Shown here: one piece after another, positions 23,600-35,418 of the stretch | How the letters are laid out: each line of letters begins with the position of its first letter | Position numbering within the stretch: the first letter of the stretch is position 1 | Assembly (NCBI GenBank): GCA_958510875.1 | Contig: OY294068.1 | Location: 36,808,297 to 36,872,296 of the forward strand | Direction: 5' to 3' | DNA length: 64,000 nucleotides | From: Endomychus coccineus | Lineage: Eukaryota; Arthropoda; Insecta; Coleoptera; Endomychidae | Translations under genes and position numbers: made by a program | Notes under the pieces: generated by a model | Told to the model about the DNA's origin: nothing | The model's input: the letters and a program-made list of their open reading frames with translations, nothing else | The model's database searches: none

Positions 23600-24830
23600 A
23601 AACGAGATCGATACTGCAATGCAGTGTATTTATTTTTTTCTCGAGCAGAATTCTGAAGAGTGTCAGTTTTCTCTGGACAAACTGATGACCAAAATTGAAG
23701 GTGATTACCGCCCACACAGGGTATAAGTTATTGACGGAAGCCTGGTACAACCAAAAAAGCGACAACAAGACAGAAGAACGTCAGCGTATTGTGAACACAG
23801 CTGCAGCAATTGTTGTTGAGGATATTCGCTTTAGGATATACGAGACAAAATATTATCCTCCATCAGATGATTTTTTTCAAGAAATTGAGTCAGATATACC
23901 TGAAACTGTACGGGTTTTCCTGGATGATGTGATCTTGAAGAACAAACGTGCGTCTCTTGAAAAATGGAGGAAAAAGAGCATTGCTCTCGCACATTCTATG
24001 ATTGCCGCAGCAAGTATGGATCTCGACGATCAATAGATACATTGTCATCTCTTGGATTTTGTTCCTCATACACCGAAGCGATACTTTTTGAAGTTTCAGC
24101 TATAATGTGCTCACCGTTGGATATCGATGTAAACGCATTTTCTCAGTTTGTTTTCGACAACGCTGATTTTAACACGCAGACATTAGGTGGTCATAACACT
24201 TTTCATCCAATGGGCGGTATACACTGTATAACACCTAGAAACCCAGAATTAAATGAGATTGTTCAGGTGCTGATCCAGATATCATTGCTAAAGCTGTAGA
24301 ATGCTTCCTTCTTGCATTGTACGGTTACAGTGTCGTTAAACAAGTATAGATATTTATGTTTCACAAAATCGGCATATAAAAATGAATTCAATATTGCCTC
24401 GCTACCACCGACAGAAGCAGCAGCACGACAACATTCCTTCGAAACCTATCACCAGGTTCAGAAGTGTAGTTGAACAAAATGCAGTACGATGGGAATGGAA
24501 AATAAGCAAGAAGCCTACTTCCTGCACCACACTAGAGCCCCCAGCTCCGGAAGCCTTGTTAAAACTAATTTCTTTGCAAATGCAAAAAGGCATGTGAGAG
24601 AGCCTGTGGATGCAGAAAGGCTGGATTAAAGTGATGAAGAGGAAGAAGAGGAGAATGTTCTCGAGCAAACATATGATGAAATCGAGGAAGAAGATTACAA
24701 CGAAGATGAGAATGCCATTGCCGATGATCTGGAAGAAATTTCTGTCTGTGGCATTTCTTCTGGTGATGAAGACGATATACTCGCAACACCTGTTCCATCG
24801 AAGATAGCCAAGAGAAGGCGAATGCACTGA
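23600..24830 (+). pseudogene. Transposon-borne protein, broken: helical N-part, DNADFN domain, Cys knuckle, acidic tail
   Basis: Reading through frameshifts: an N-part with FFLEQNSEECQFSLDKLMTK; then (23695-24036) a long frame with NTAAAIVVEDIRF and DVILKNKRASLEKWRKKS; then, shifted, TLSSLGFCSSYTEAILFEVS and QFVFDNADFNTQTLGGHNTF followed by HPMGGIHCITP (23964-24299). Next comes EPPAPEALLKLIS (24382-24597 frame), a CKCKKACERACGCRKAGLK knuckle visible only after a frame change, and an acidic tail (24630-24830) with EEEEEEN, a Glu/Asp-rich run and a basic AKRRRMH end before TGA. The order matches a recurrent family of arthropod proteins of unknown biochemistry. At least four disruptions make it a pseudogene; a DDE-type role is inference. 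Confidence 0.7.
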
Positions 24831-24961
24831 ATTTTGTGATAGTACATTGCGTGTGGATTAGACCTACTGGGGATACCATTATGAAAAAACGAGCCACTTA
24901 CTCTACCTCATGGTGATGAGGTTTTTGACCAAAATTCGTGTTGGAGTAGAATTTGCGCCGC

Positions 24962-25259
24962 TCGTACGCTATAATTATTCAATATACAAAAAAAGGTTAC
25001 TTCATAAATTATGGGAAATTTTCTCTAGTTTAATTTATTTCATAGCTATTTTAATCGTAAAATGAGTCGGGAAGGAGATATTATCGAAAAACGTTTTTAG
25101 GCGTCATTTTTCCAAAATGGCGGCAGGAGCGGCAAAAATATGAGGTGGCAAAGTAGAAATTCGATAAGAGCATGTTGAAATCTATGAAATCACCAATTTT
25201 CAAAACTCCCGGAAAACTTTCCAGGTAACCTCTTATTTGATCACCAAATGACTGTACTA
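24962..25259 (-). repeat. Right TIR of the 23.2-25.3 kb transposon
   Basis: Complement of the left TIR, ending CAAATGACTGTACTA. Confidence 0.85.
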
Positions 25260-25699
25260 TCGGGTGTACTGAATTCTTACCAACTGAAACCCTCCACCGT
25301 CAGGTTGGTTCTCCTTCTCAGAGAGAGCGTCACTGCACTGTGGTCATTAGAGTCTTATTGTGCCCTCATATGTATTCGATTACATTCAGAAGCCTGGAAT
25401 AGATGATACTCCTGATTTCCTCGGGTGTAGTTTCATCGTCCGACGACTAACCGCACATGCATGAGTGCCACTCACTTCATTAAGATGTAACGTCGAGTAT
25501 CAGGATATTCTAGCGATCGTATCTTACATGAAATACAGCAAACAGAGTTGTTAAAAGAATGTTCATCACTCGACATATATTACAAACTCGACTTACATTC
25601 TCGGATCGTCGGTCTTTTATATCTCGAACTATGAAACGCAATTTGTTGTTTGAAAAGGTAGGATGACTCATAATCGATTCTCAATTCCCTCGCATCAAT

Positions 25700-25900
25700 T
25701 TCCAGTTGAAGATTGTTCTATTATTTTTATCTTCCCTTCTAATTCTAGTACCATCTGTAGACGATTATGTATGCTTACCACTAACGCTTCAAGTGAAATA
25801 AATCTGTTGAATCATGTGAATCGTTCAGTTATCGGTAAGTAGGACAGGCGCGTCATAAATCTATAAATCACACTCATCCCACGTTCATCTGTGTCGAATC
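25700..25900 (+). repeat. Dispersed repeat, copy 2 (pair with 14975-15180)
   Basis: See the partner copy for shared blocks. Downstream at 25919-26005 a TATATAAA box and an AATAAAG signal lie about 75 bp apart, which would suit an LTR, but no partner LTR was found. Confidence 0.45.
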
Positions 25901-27165
25901 TCTATCGCTATTGTTAGATCTATATAAACTAGCATCTTGAGCTCAATCTGTGTATGAACATGTTCTGGCACATTCTATACCATGTATCTTTGGCCTATGA
26001 ATAAAGTAACATCACATCATATATTTTAAATCGTATCAAATTTCGTAACAAAAGACGTGAAAGTTATGTAAACGGAGGTTAAAAGATCAAATAGCGGACA
26101 AAAAATCGTTTCCAAAGTTACACGATCGGGAAATCATCTATCTCACAGCGACACCAACTATTATGAGGGTGGCATGTCGAACAGTCAGAGTGGATCAGAT
26201 GATATTTAAAATGAAATTAATACCTAAAACATTTTCGAGTAGTTCGTCAGTTCTTGTTATATCCATGAATAAATGAATAGGAGTAAGAGTACGTTTTCAT
26301 GTCTCTGGATAATGTATCTATAGTTTCGAGATTGGATATGCTTGTTATTGTCGAGACTTCGAGATTCGTTTGTGGCATTGTAAATTGGTAACTTAAGTCA
26401 GGGATGATAATGATCTACCTGGTTCACTATTTTCTCATTGAATAATACACGTGAATGCATTATTCCGCTTTGTTGGCATTATGCAATATTATGTGCTAAA
26501 AACTCAAGAGCAACTCCGCTCTTGAAATCCATGAATCATGGGAGCACTTACTCCATTAATCTCCAAGTTTTTTATGTTGATGAGATAAACACTTTATAGT
26601 CCTCATTCATTATACATAATATTCAATAAATAGAGGGCCATACTTCAGGAATAGCTTGCTTGTATGAAAATGAAGATACTTAGGTCTACTGATCACAGTA
26701 CAATTATCCTTCCTTGAGAAGTTATAGCCCCGAAATTTTTTTCTTTTCCTCCTCATTAACGTATTCATCTATCGGAATGAATATACTCATATTTTGGGGG
26801 AAGGAGGATTTGTCGGGTGTTTAATATGATAACAGTTCGTTTATTGCGTTAAACGTTCAGAGTGCCTCTGCCTCTGTCTTATTTTGTTGAGATTTTTTGG
26901 AGGATAGTGAGTTTCAGAAAATGATTTGGTTTGAAACACCACTCGATTTCCTTGAACGAAGGTATACCACATCATGTATATCACTAAAGTGCTTCATTTT
27001 GAAGAGAACTAAACTTCAAGAATTTGTTGAATATAATAGGAACCTTATTATTTTGTTGAATTAAAAAAAAACTAATATTGTTCTTACTGAATTGAGAATG
27101 GAAACATCATGCTTCAGAAGTTGGAGAATAAAACTCAAATTTTACACAAAACTTTTAACATTTAA
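25901..27165. other. No recognisable gene
   Basis: AT-rich; short frames only. Possible TATA and AATAAA-like signals at 25919-26005 without a gene to serve. Confidence 0.45.
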
Positions 27166-27174
27166 TTTAAAAAT

Positions 27175-27214
27175 GCTGACAAATTGTTTCACCACACTGT
27201 GGCATTATCAAAGC
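27175..27214 (-). ncRNA. Hammerhead-like motif at the 3' end of PLE copy F
   Basis: On the minus strand: GCU, then UUGAUAA (CUGAUGA with two changes), U, stem II GCCAC-AGU-GUGGU, GAAA, a 3-bp stem III ACA-AUU-UGU sharing the last A of GAAA, C as possible cleavage-site nucleotide, and AGC that pairs with the opening GCU as a minimal stem I. All three stems meet in the hammerhead order. The changed core positions argue against strong activity. Confidence 0.4.
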
Positions 27215-27260
27215 GAGGAGTTATCAACTAAAGCTAAATCTAAAAGTATGTCCTTAAATA

Positions 27261-29520
27261 TCAGGGATCAGAATGTGGTGCAAATTGAGGGATGGGGGTG
27301 GATAATGGTGGGAGTGTGTTTACAAAATTGTTAACAAGCGGTGAATTATATGTGTCGATTTGATCATTTAATATTACATTATTATTGTTTTTTGCGTGTT
27401 TCAAAATTTCTATGGATTCTAATATATTGAGTTTATGTCCTTTTTCCTGAATATGTAGAATATCAGGATTAAGGGTGAAATTGTGGTTATGCTCTAACAG
27501 GTGATTTGCGTAATTAGAGTCTTCTTTTTTGAGCCTGTAACTTCTCAAATGTTCATTGAACCTTACGCTGAAACTGCGTCCAGTTTGTCCTATGTACAAA
27601 GCACTACAGTCATCACATCTCAGTCTGTGAACTCCAGATTTCTTTAAGTTATCTTTTTTAGCTTTCGAGTTATTAATATACGAGCATAGGTTATTTGTTG
27701 TTTTAAAGGCGACGTTTTTATTCTGTTTTTTAAGGAATTGAGATATTTTTAGTGAATGTTTACCTAAATATGTTAGACATGTGAAATTTGATTTTGTATT
27801 ATTATTAATTTGCGGATAAATTATGCTTAAGGCTTTTTTATTGAGTTCATTTTGGAGTATTTTATTAATTATCTTGACATTATAACCGTTATTTTTGGCA
27901 ATTTCTACGATTCTGTTTAATTCTAAATGGAAATTATCTTTACTTAATGGGACATTAATTAATCTATGTATCATACAATTATATGCTGCTGGCTTATGTG
28001 ATTGTGGATGTAAAGAAGTGTTGTGTATTGTGGTATCTGTGTGGGTGGGCTTGTGATAAATAGCGAAAGAAAAGTAATTATTTGTGTGTGAAATTGCCAG
28101 ATCTAAAAAGTTTAAGGACTTGTTGTTTTCCATCTCTAATGTGAATTCTATATTTGGGTGTAAGTTGTTGATATAGGTGAGAAAAGAATTTATTTGACGG
28201 TTACTGCCTGTATAGCAAGCGATTACGTCGTCAACATAGCGATACCAATATACAAACATGTGCTGAAAATTGGAATTTAAAATCTTAGTTTCCAAGTAAT
28301 TCATAAATATTTCTGCTAGCAACGGAGATAATGGCGAACCCATGGGGAGTCCGGTGTTCTGTTTGTAATATTTATCGTTAATTGTGAAATAATTTTGGTC
28401 TATGCAAAGTGAGATTAAACTTAATATTTCCTGTGTTATTGCCGGTAAAGTATTATTGCGGATTAAAAGATCTTCAATTAGAGTGATGGTCAATTGTGTG
28501 GGAATACTTGGAAAAAGGTTCTTGACATCAAAAGATACAAGTTTGATATTTGTCTTTAGTTCTACATCTTTTATTTTTTCTTAACTGGAAAGAGTTTTTT
28601 ATACTGTATTTAGGTTTAAAGTTTGTATATGTTGATATTATGTTGACTAACTTTTTCGCTATTTTTTGACAGGGTGCATTGATATATGAACAGACGGGTC
28701 TTATGGGAGTATCGTCTTTGTGAATTTTTAATAAACCATAAAGAGAAGGTGGTTGAGGATTCATGTTCATTAAACGAGGCTTCTCATATTCAGTCAAAAT
28801 ATATTGGATATTTTTGAGAGAATTTTTAATATTTGCCTGGAATTTCATTGTGGGGTCTGATTTTAGTTCTATAAATTTTGTTGAATCTAAAAATTGATCA
28901 ATTTTTTCTAAATATGTAGGTTTATCTATTGCAATTATTGTATTACCTTTGTCGGCTTTAGTGAACACGATATTATTTTCAATTGTCTTTTCATTAAGTA
29001 TTTTAGCAATTTCAATTTCTGGATTTACGAATTTGCTAGAAGTTAATTTAGTAGAATTTATCAATATATCGCTTGCATTATATTTAATTCTTGTTTCTGA
29101 CTGTTTGAGTGCAACTTCTGTTTCAACAGTAAGGTTTTCAAAGTGTTTATTATTGGGTTTAAATGGGATATTATATTTAAAGCCTTTGTTAAGTAAATTG
29201 ATTTCTGACACACTGAAAGATACTTCTGATTAGTTTACAAATCTACTGTGATAATTGAATTTTTGCTCATCTGCTAGAGAAGTGTTCGGTTTTTTATTAT
29301 TATTTGTGAAATTAGCTTCTTTGTTAGTTTTGTTTTGGATTAAACTGTTTAACTTTTTCTTCTGTTTCAAGAATTTATTATGTACGATTGATGAGATTTT
29401 TTCGCGAATATTATTATCAAGTATATCAAATTCTATATTATGGAGCTTAAAGGTGAGTTGTGAATGCAACCAAACCAAATAAGTGAACCATATAAACCTG
29501 AAACCAATAATAGAAATCAT
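27261..29520 (-). pseudogene. PLE polyprotein: reverse transcriptase plus GIY-YIG endonuclease, two lesions
   Basis: Three collinear pieces. N-part 29520-29230 has a helical Lys-rich region (KFLKQKKKLNSLIQNK) and ends at the in-frame TAA. The middle piece 29211-28528 is in the same frame and holds FTKADKGNTIIAIDKPTYLE (RT fingers) and PSLYGLLKIHKDDTPIRPVC (the conserved KIHK...RP block). A 1-nt shift near 28585 leads to the last 410 codons (28493-27261) plus the preceding KLVSFDVKNLFPSIP (motif A). There TGLPMGSPLSPLLAEIF is at residues 47-63, the catalytic YVDD at 86-89, HKPTHTD at 148-153, and the endonuclease SGVHRLRCDDCSALYIGQTG at 286-305 with RFNEH following. Total about 750 residues, close to the usual PLE size. 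Restoring two single positions would open the frame; as sequenced it is not translatable. Confidence 0.92.
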
Positions 29521-29560
29521 TATTGTCTGCCATTAGCAATTGGGAATATGGCGGGAATAG

Positions 29561-31650
29561 ACTAGAGAATTAATATATCTTCTAGAATAGAAACTCAAAG
29601 GATCCAATAGAATCGCTTTCATCTCGGCTATAAAGTCAACCCTAGTCGAGACGATATGAAATATGACAAAACGTCGTCTCCATTCTCGATTTTTTATTTT
29701 CAAATGTATGTTTCATTTGACAAAATGAAGTAGCTAATTTTTCCCAATTCGTTGCCTCTGTTATATGGTACTTTATCAATGACGGGGGGCATACAGCATA
29801 GTTATTTCATCACCAGGGTGCATATATCCTCAGGGAGCGTTTTGTGGGGTTCAGGTTCCTAGGGTTCGTAGCTATGGGTGGTATAAGAATAACACAGTGA
29901 TAGGTTATGGTTTTTTGTAACATTTATACATACAGATGAGCTGCACTATTCACAAATCGTAGATTAACGTAGAATGTAAATTACATGTATGTTATATCAT
30001 ATCGTCATAATCTTTATTTATATTTCTTTATACTAACTCATCCTAGTCCCTCTTGTTCTCTATATTCGAAATATCAAGACGGAGCCTTCTCGTTCTGACG
30101 AAGGTGGACATTGACTCCTCACCTTGCTGACCTAATGTTCATATTTCATATTTGTCAGCATAACATTTGTATTTACTATATCGATAGCATACCTAGGTCA
30201 TGAGTCTTTCAAGAAAGTGAAGCAATTTAATGAATAAAATGAATTTATGGAATCTAGTGAAATAATCTCTATCATTCCGTTGCAGGCGATCAACCTGCCG
30301 TTTCGAATCTGATCATAAGTCATCTCTCACTAACAGTATTCTGGAAAGCTATCTCCAGTCTCTCTTCTGATATATACGTAACTCATTTTGTGATGAGATA
30401 TCATACCTTTATATTAATCAATGCTCTGTATATAACGTCAACACAATAATTATAAAACAAAAATTCAAATTAAAATTTGTTTATTCATAACTATTATCAA
30501 TAAATTTCTTTTTCTGACGTTTTCAGTTGTATGTTTGCCTAATACACTATTATTATTCATAAGGTTTTTATTTGAATGAATCATCAAAATATCATGATGA
30601 AAAGGGAATTTAAGATTTTTTTAGAATAGGTGTCCCAATGTCAGTATCGCAATTATAGTACAGGGTGTATCAGGATATATGTGAAAACATTCAATATGTG
30701 ATTCTATATCATATTTCCAACAAAAAAATTCACATAATACATATTCCGATTTTCAACAATTAACAAGTAATTCGCTATTTTCTATTATTTAATGAAAATA
30801 TCACATTTCCATGGAACTGGCTTCTCCCTATAATCAACAACGAATGTAGACAATAGTAAATCATTGCTAATGTAAGAGCAATTAAGTTTTCATATGGTAC
30901 CATACTTATTGCCGAAATGTTATCATTTTTACCTCATAACATTTTGGTGTTACCTGTTATTTGATGAAGCCGTGAAAATTCAAACGTCAGATGCTCAAGA
31001 TAAATACGGAAGATAACTGTTTGTCAAAATATCAGCAAAGATCAAGCTTTAGAAAGGGTGAAATAAAGTGTGGCTTACATTTATTTTCTATTGCTTTAAT
31101 TTTCTTTACTTTGATTACATTATTTATTTATGTTATGAATTGATACAGTTCTAGCCTATTTTTATGAACTGTTTGACTATTCGTGCAGAGTTCCTTCATT
31201 TGATCGCTCGTGTCTCATAGTGCAGCACATAGTCTATACAATTTTTATTTGACTTGTTTGTCTTTGTTTCCCTTTCCAACTCCAATTCCATATATATTTC
31301 CCATTCACATTGCGTTTTCCACTCTCTACTTTCATTTCACTTTCCTTTTTATCATAATGATGATCCAATTGACGTACCTCCCTCAAAGAAGGAACTGGTT
31401 AGGATCGCCATATAACAACTGATGAAAGGAATGGCAGTCTCCCCCTATAATATCTGAAGGAACGCAATATTAGAGAATATTAAAATACTCATTATTCATC
31501 AATATTACAATCATTCTTCAAAAGGGACAATGCTTTAGTCGAAATTTTTCTTGCAAGAATTTCTTCTATGTATTAACAAAAATGAACATCATGAGCACTC
31601 CTCGTGATTTCAGCTCATTCTGGCATTCTCTCATCATACGCAATATGGCT
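29561..31650. other. No recognisable gene
   Basis: AT-rich. A 70-codon Phe/Pro-rich frame at 31210-31422 has no recognisable domain. ACAGGGTGT at 30660 looks like a transposon end but no partner end was found. Confidence 0.45.
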
Positions 31651-31654
31651 TAGA

Positions 31655-31775
31655 AATCGAGATGAGTCGAGACCAGACGAGGCAAGGCCTTTATCTCGTC
31701 TCGTCTTGAGGTGTCTCGTTGAGACGAGATAAGGAATTTTGTCTGGTAATTGAGACGAGACGACACAAATCCTTT
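31655..31775. repeat. Cluster of GAGACGAG/CTCGTCTC inverted motifs
   Basis: At least five copies of GAGACGAG or its complement in about 120 bp, arranged in both orientations, so the segment can fold on itself. A related GTCGAGACGA occurs near 29645. Confidence 0.6.
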
Positions 31776-32009
31776 ATATCGTTACCTGATGGGGAAAAAC
31801 GTTATTCGAATAATTTCGTACAGCTACGGGATAATGAGTAGGAGCGCCATCATCAAATATCATATTTGAGCTCTAATATTTGAGCGAAAACACTAACCTT
31901 TAACCCAGTTTTCTCTAATATAATGCAATTTAGCGACATGCATCAATTGCTATATTTTCCAGCAGTTTTTTTTTTCAGAAAACGATAATCAGCATACCAA
32001 CGTAAAAAA

Positions 32010-32660
32010 CCATGCAGCGAGAAACAAATGTATAGCTAACGATATCGAAGATATCAAACACTTTTCAATCGACAAAAATCTAAAAGTTATTGTGGGAATC
32101 TATGTTCCAAATATGAACAGTGTGATGATTGCAGTATTCAGTGCCACAACTGGAAATTTTTTATTCTTCGACGATGAACTTACCAACATTCTTTTGTTGG
32201 TAGAAGAAAAATGCAAAGAGAAACAAATTTTTCTCTGATAGTGTCAATTGAAAATTCCATATTGCGCCAACTTCCAATGTTTACTTACCTATATGGTATA
32301 CATATTTGGGACAATTCCACAGATACAAATGAAATTCTCATTATTCAGAACAGATCCATTAGGAAAATGTACAATGTTCTATTTAGAGAATTTTGCAGAA
32401 CACATTTCAAGACTGGAATCATCTACATTTTGGAGTTTCTTGAACACGTCCATGCAAACCCAGAAGCTTATGAAGAAAATTTCGAAAAGCATAATCATGA
32501 TACAAAACGCAAAAACAAGCCTCGTCTCTCCTATCATCTAAAAAGTTACAAGCAATTCATTGATTTCTGGGGAACAAAACTTGTCCATAAGTTAGCTCAA
32601 AATATCAAAACATTACGTAGAAATAAATTCATCGATACTTTAAAGAAATAGTTATCAATA
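32010..32660 (+). pseudogene. LINE remnant: possible EN piece joined to RT C-terminus
   Basis: From about 32040 a frame gives FSIDKNLKVIVGIYVPNMNS, reminiscent of the endonuclease VxVxVxYxPP strand, then stops. The open frame 32211-32651 (146 codons) has TYLYGIHIWDNSTDTNEILI, IQNRSIRKMYNVL and later HNHDTKRKNKPRL and FWGTKLVHKLAQNIKTL. This is the C-terminal RT extension of CR1/jockey-like LINEs (YGIxxWGNS...QKRxIR...HNYNTRxKN...KLPxxIK). The catalytic RT is missing, so the copy has a large internal deletion or is two adjacent fragments. No poly-A tail; an AATAAATAAG follows the stop. Confidence 0.7.
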
Positions 32661-35330
32661 AATAAGAGTTCCTCAATGTAATTGAATGTGATCTTTAAAC
32701 TAGTCGTATTTGACCATGTTTTTTTTATTTTAATAGCTTACGTTAACTGTATCTTGATTTCTATTTGACGTATTTTTGGAATATTAGATTGATTCATTTC
32801 CATGTACTACCTGAATAATTCTGAAGAGCCGTGTATATTTTGATGGCAATGAACTCTCTTATCTCTCATCTCATTCCTCCAAAATCACTATCCTTAGAGA
32901 AGTTTCAAGAAAATAGGAAGCACTGGCGCTCCAAAGGCCCTATGCAATCAACCTGAGAAACATGCAGTTATTCGTACTCATCGCAAGAATGAAAGTGTGT
33001 TCATCATGGAAAAAAAACTTGAGAAAAAATTCTCAGATTCCTACTTCTTGAGGAAGAAAATAGTACCGAGTTGAGATGACCCAAATTACTTTATTTTCGC
33101 CCAAGGAAGTCGTTCTTGAAGTATTACAAATTTTCTACAATCTACGATCTATCAATATTATACTGCACTCCCAATAAAAAACTGTATGAAATAGATAACT
33201 CAGCCGTATATAGCCATTATTTCCGGACAATACCTGTTTTATTATGCTTCTATTTTATTGGAAGAAACAAATGTGCTTGAACTAATTAATGACTATAAAT
33301 ATCAGATACTAAACGGCGAACAATAGACCAACAGTTTATAAACCCATGTTTTTCATGCTCTACATATTTCAGTCCAAACAAACGCTATAAAATTTGATGC
33401 TTTCGAACTACACTAGCATTCTAACATATGGAGCAAAAAAGACGTATTATCGTTTGGTCAAATGCGAAGTAGCCATGCTACTATGCCATTAGTTAAAGTT
33501 CTCGACAAACAACAAATCTCGAGGGATAACTGCCGGGCCGTTCTACTTGAAGTGGTTATATAGAGATTAGAAAGAAGCCTTCCTTCTCAAACTTCAAATC
33601 AATAATTCCACTTTTCCTCATTTTGATGTACGGATCATTCTACATTGCTAACTTCTAGGTTAATTTTCTTCGAATGCATATTCGATTGAGCATTAATTTT
33701 TTTCATAATCGTCCTGATCATTTTAGTTAAATTTAAACAGTGAAAGTGATTATAAAACAAGGATTACAGTTCGGGTAAGAAAGGATAATGATTTTTTGAT
33801 GATGAATAATAATATGAAGTACTTTGAGAAGTAATATATTGGAATATGATAAACATATCCATCTATAGAGATGGAATATCACAAATATTTATCTCAGCGA
33901 AAACCGTCCATCATTTCTTCCAATTTCTCGACTAGCTCTCGATTAATTATTGAAATCGTGGCTAGTGATCCATTTTTTATTCTGCACCATTTCAATATTT
34001 TCAAGGATGGTCGAACTCTCCCCTTGTCCCCATAGGGCGCCCACACACATTTCCTGAGAACTCTTGTTTCAGCTTCCAGAAACTTTAGAATCTATATCCT
34101 ATAACGTTATACGTTCCTTTGTCTTATAATTGCTGGAATAATCTTGATAATAGTTTCCGCTCGGAATTTTAGATGTTTGAACTTGGAATGATACTATGAC
34201 TGTCATTTATCTTTCAATAGAGAATCGATCATTCATCTTTCACGAAAACTCGTGTGAGTTCGAGCGACACGCGATGAGAGGGTGGACGAGAAATTGGAAA
34301 TTGAAATCTAGCATCTGGGTTGTGAGTTCAAGGCTAGATGAGTTATATTCAAATAGTACTTTTTTTCTGATATTTGTTGACATAATTTGAAATGTTATTG
34401 TCGACAGGGAAAAAGTAATCTGATGTTTTATAGTATCTAAACCTAGTTGTAGTTGTGTATATTCTCTGATCGATAATATATTTCAATAATATAAGAATCG
34501 ACTCTACCACGTGTTCACACGAGATCAGTTCTGATTGCTCGAATCTAAATTAGATAATCATTTACTATATTCTTCCTCTTGACTTCATCCAGAATCTAAG
34601 GCTTGTTTGACCTAGCAATTATCCGGGTAGTTGCGTGATATTTCGTATCTCCTTTCTTCGACCTTCTTCATATGAGTTCGTAATGGTTATGTCTCTTTAG
34701 GCTGGTCTTGGTGAGATAACGGAATAATTATTGATCAGGGTGAACTCAAATAAAACCAAAAATCTTATTTACTGCTTTATGAGATCACCGAGTAAATCAT
34801 CCGATATTGCTTGAACGCATCATTCATTTAGAATCTATGAGCACAATTTCAGTATACTGTACTCAGTGAATTATTATTCTCTTGCAGATTTCCAAATCAA
34901 CTCATTCATATTTCTTAGACTAACATTCATCTTATAAACTTTGTAGTATGAATTGTCATAGCTTCAATAAGTAACTTAGTATTCCAATATCCTATTTCAG
35001 ATATTAATATTATATTTTATTTGTTATTTTTGAAATTTATATCCTTCAATAATTTCGAACATACAATTTGGGAATATAGCATAATCATTTTGCGAATTAT
35101 ATTGGTTATTCCTGCTGATTTACTTTTGTCCCTCAAATTTAAGGCCAAGATATTGCTCGTATTGTCTGTATTACAGGGATTGAACGCTCGAGACGCCTCC
35201 ATCATTTTTCACGTGCCGTGTTGCAGAAGGAAATTTGCGACAGGGCTTTTCTTCAAAACTCATCCAATTTTAAAGGACGGTAACATCTCTCTTAGTTGGA
35301 ATAACCAAATTCTCATAATCAATTGCTTAC
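32661..35330. other. No recognisable gene
   Basis: 2.7 kb of AT-rich DNA with no recognisable frame; an unrecognised 106-codon frame at 35021-35341 runs into the PLE tail and is probably chance. Confidence 0.5.
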
Positions 35331-35378
35331 AAAAATCTTGACTTCCGGATGTATTCCATGTCATAATAGCTCGACTTG

Positions 35379-35418
35379 ATGCCGACGTTTCGCCAACCAT
35401 TAGAGGTGGCACCTTCAG
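35379..35418 (-). ncRNA. Hammerhead-like core in the 3' repeat of PLE copy E
   Basis: CTGAAGG (one change from CUGANGA), a TGCCACC hairpin closed by GGTTGGC, GAAAC, GTCGGCATC. Stem III is damaged compared with the inverted copy at 36198-36238. Confidence 0.35.

Larger units (their letters stand above)
23210..25259 (+). mobile_element. DNA transposon with about 290-bp TIRs and a Cys-rich protein
   Basis: The termini TAGTACAGTCATTTG and the complement are exact; TIR arms run 23210-23496 and 24962-25259 with good similarity throughout, including a shared block with AAAAACGTTTTT and CCAAAATGGCG. The terminal TA could be a TA target duplication; alternatively the TCG present just outside both ends (23207-23209, 25260-25262) is a 3-bp duplication. 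The interior holds one broken gene on the plus strand. I know the protein family from arthropod genomes but not a secure superfamily name. Confidence 0.85.
27170..29560 (-). mobile_element. Penelope-like element, nearly full-length (family 3, copy F)
   Basis: Minus-strand element with one long coding region (29520 to 27261) broken only by a TAA at 29230-29232 and a 1-nt frameshift near 28585, then a short 3' end with a hammerhead-like core at 27175-27214. It is much better preserved than the other PLEs here, hence probably the most recent insertion. The outer boundaries are approximate; no terminal repeat on the 5' side was found. Confidence 0.85.

Noticed and set aside
24402..24897. Minus-strand frames of 110-141 codons
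   Set aside because: Antisense to the transposon-borne protein including its acidic tail; Phe/Leu-rich composition is the complement of Glu/Lys codons.
25919..26005. Possible solo LTR with TATATAAA and AATAAAG
   Set aside because: No TG...CA boundaries, target duplication or second LTR could be seen.
28949..29482. Hydrophobic plus-strand frames that look like membrane proteins
   Set aside because: They lie antisense to the PLE reverse transcriptase; the Leu/Phe richness comes from complementing Lys/Asn-rich codons.
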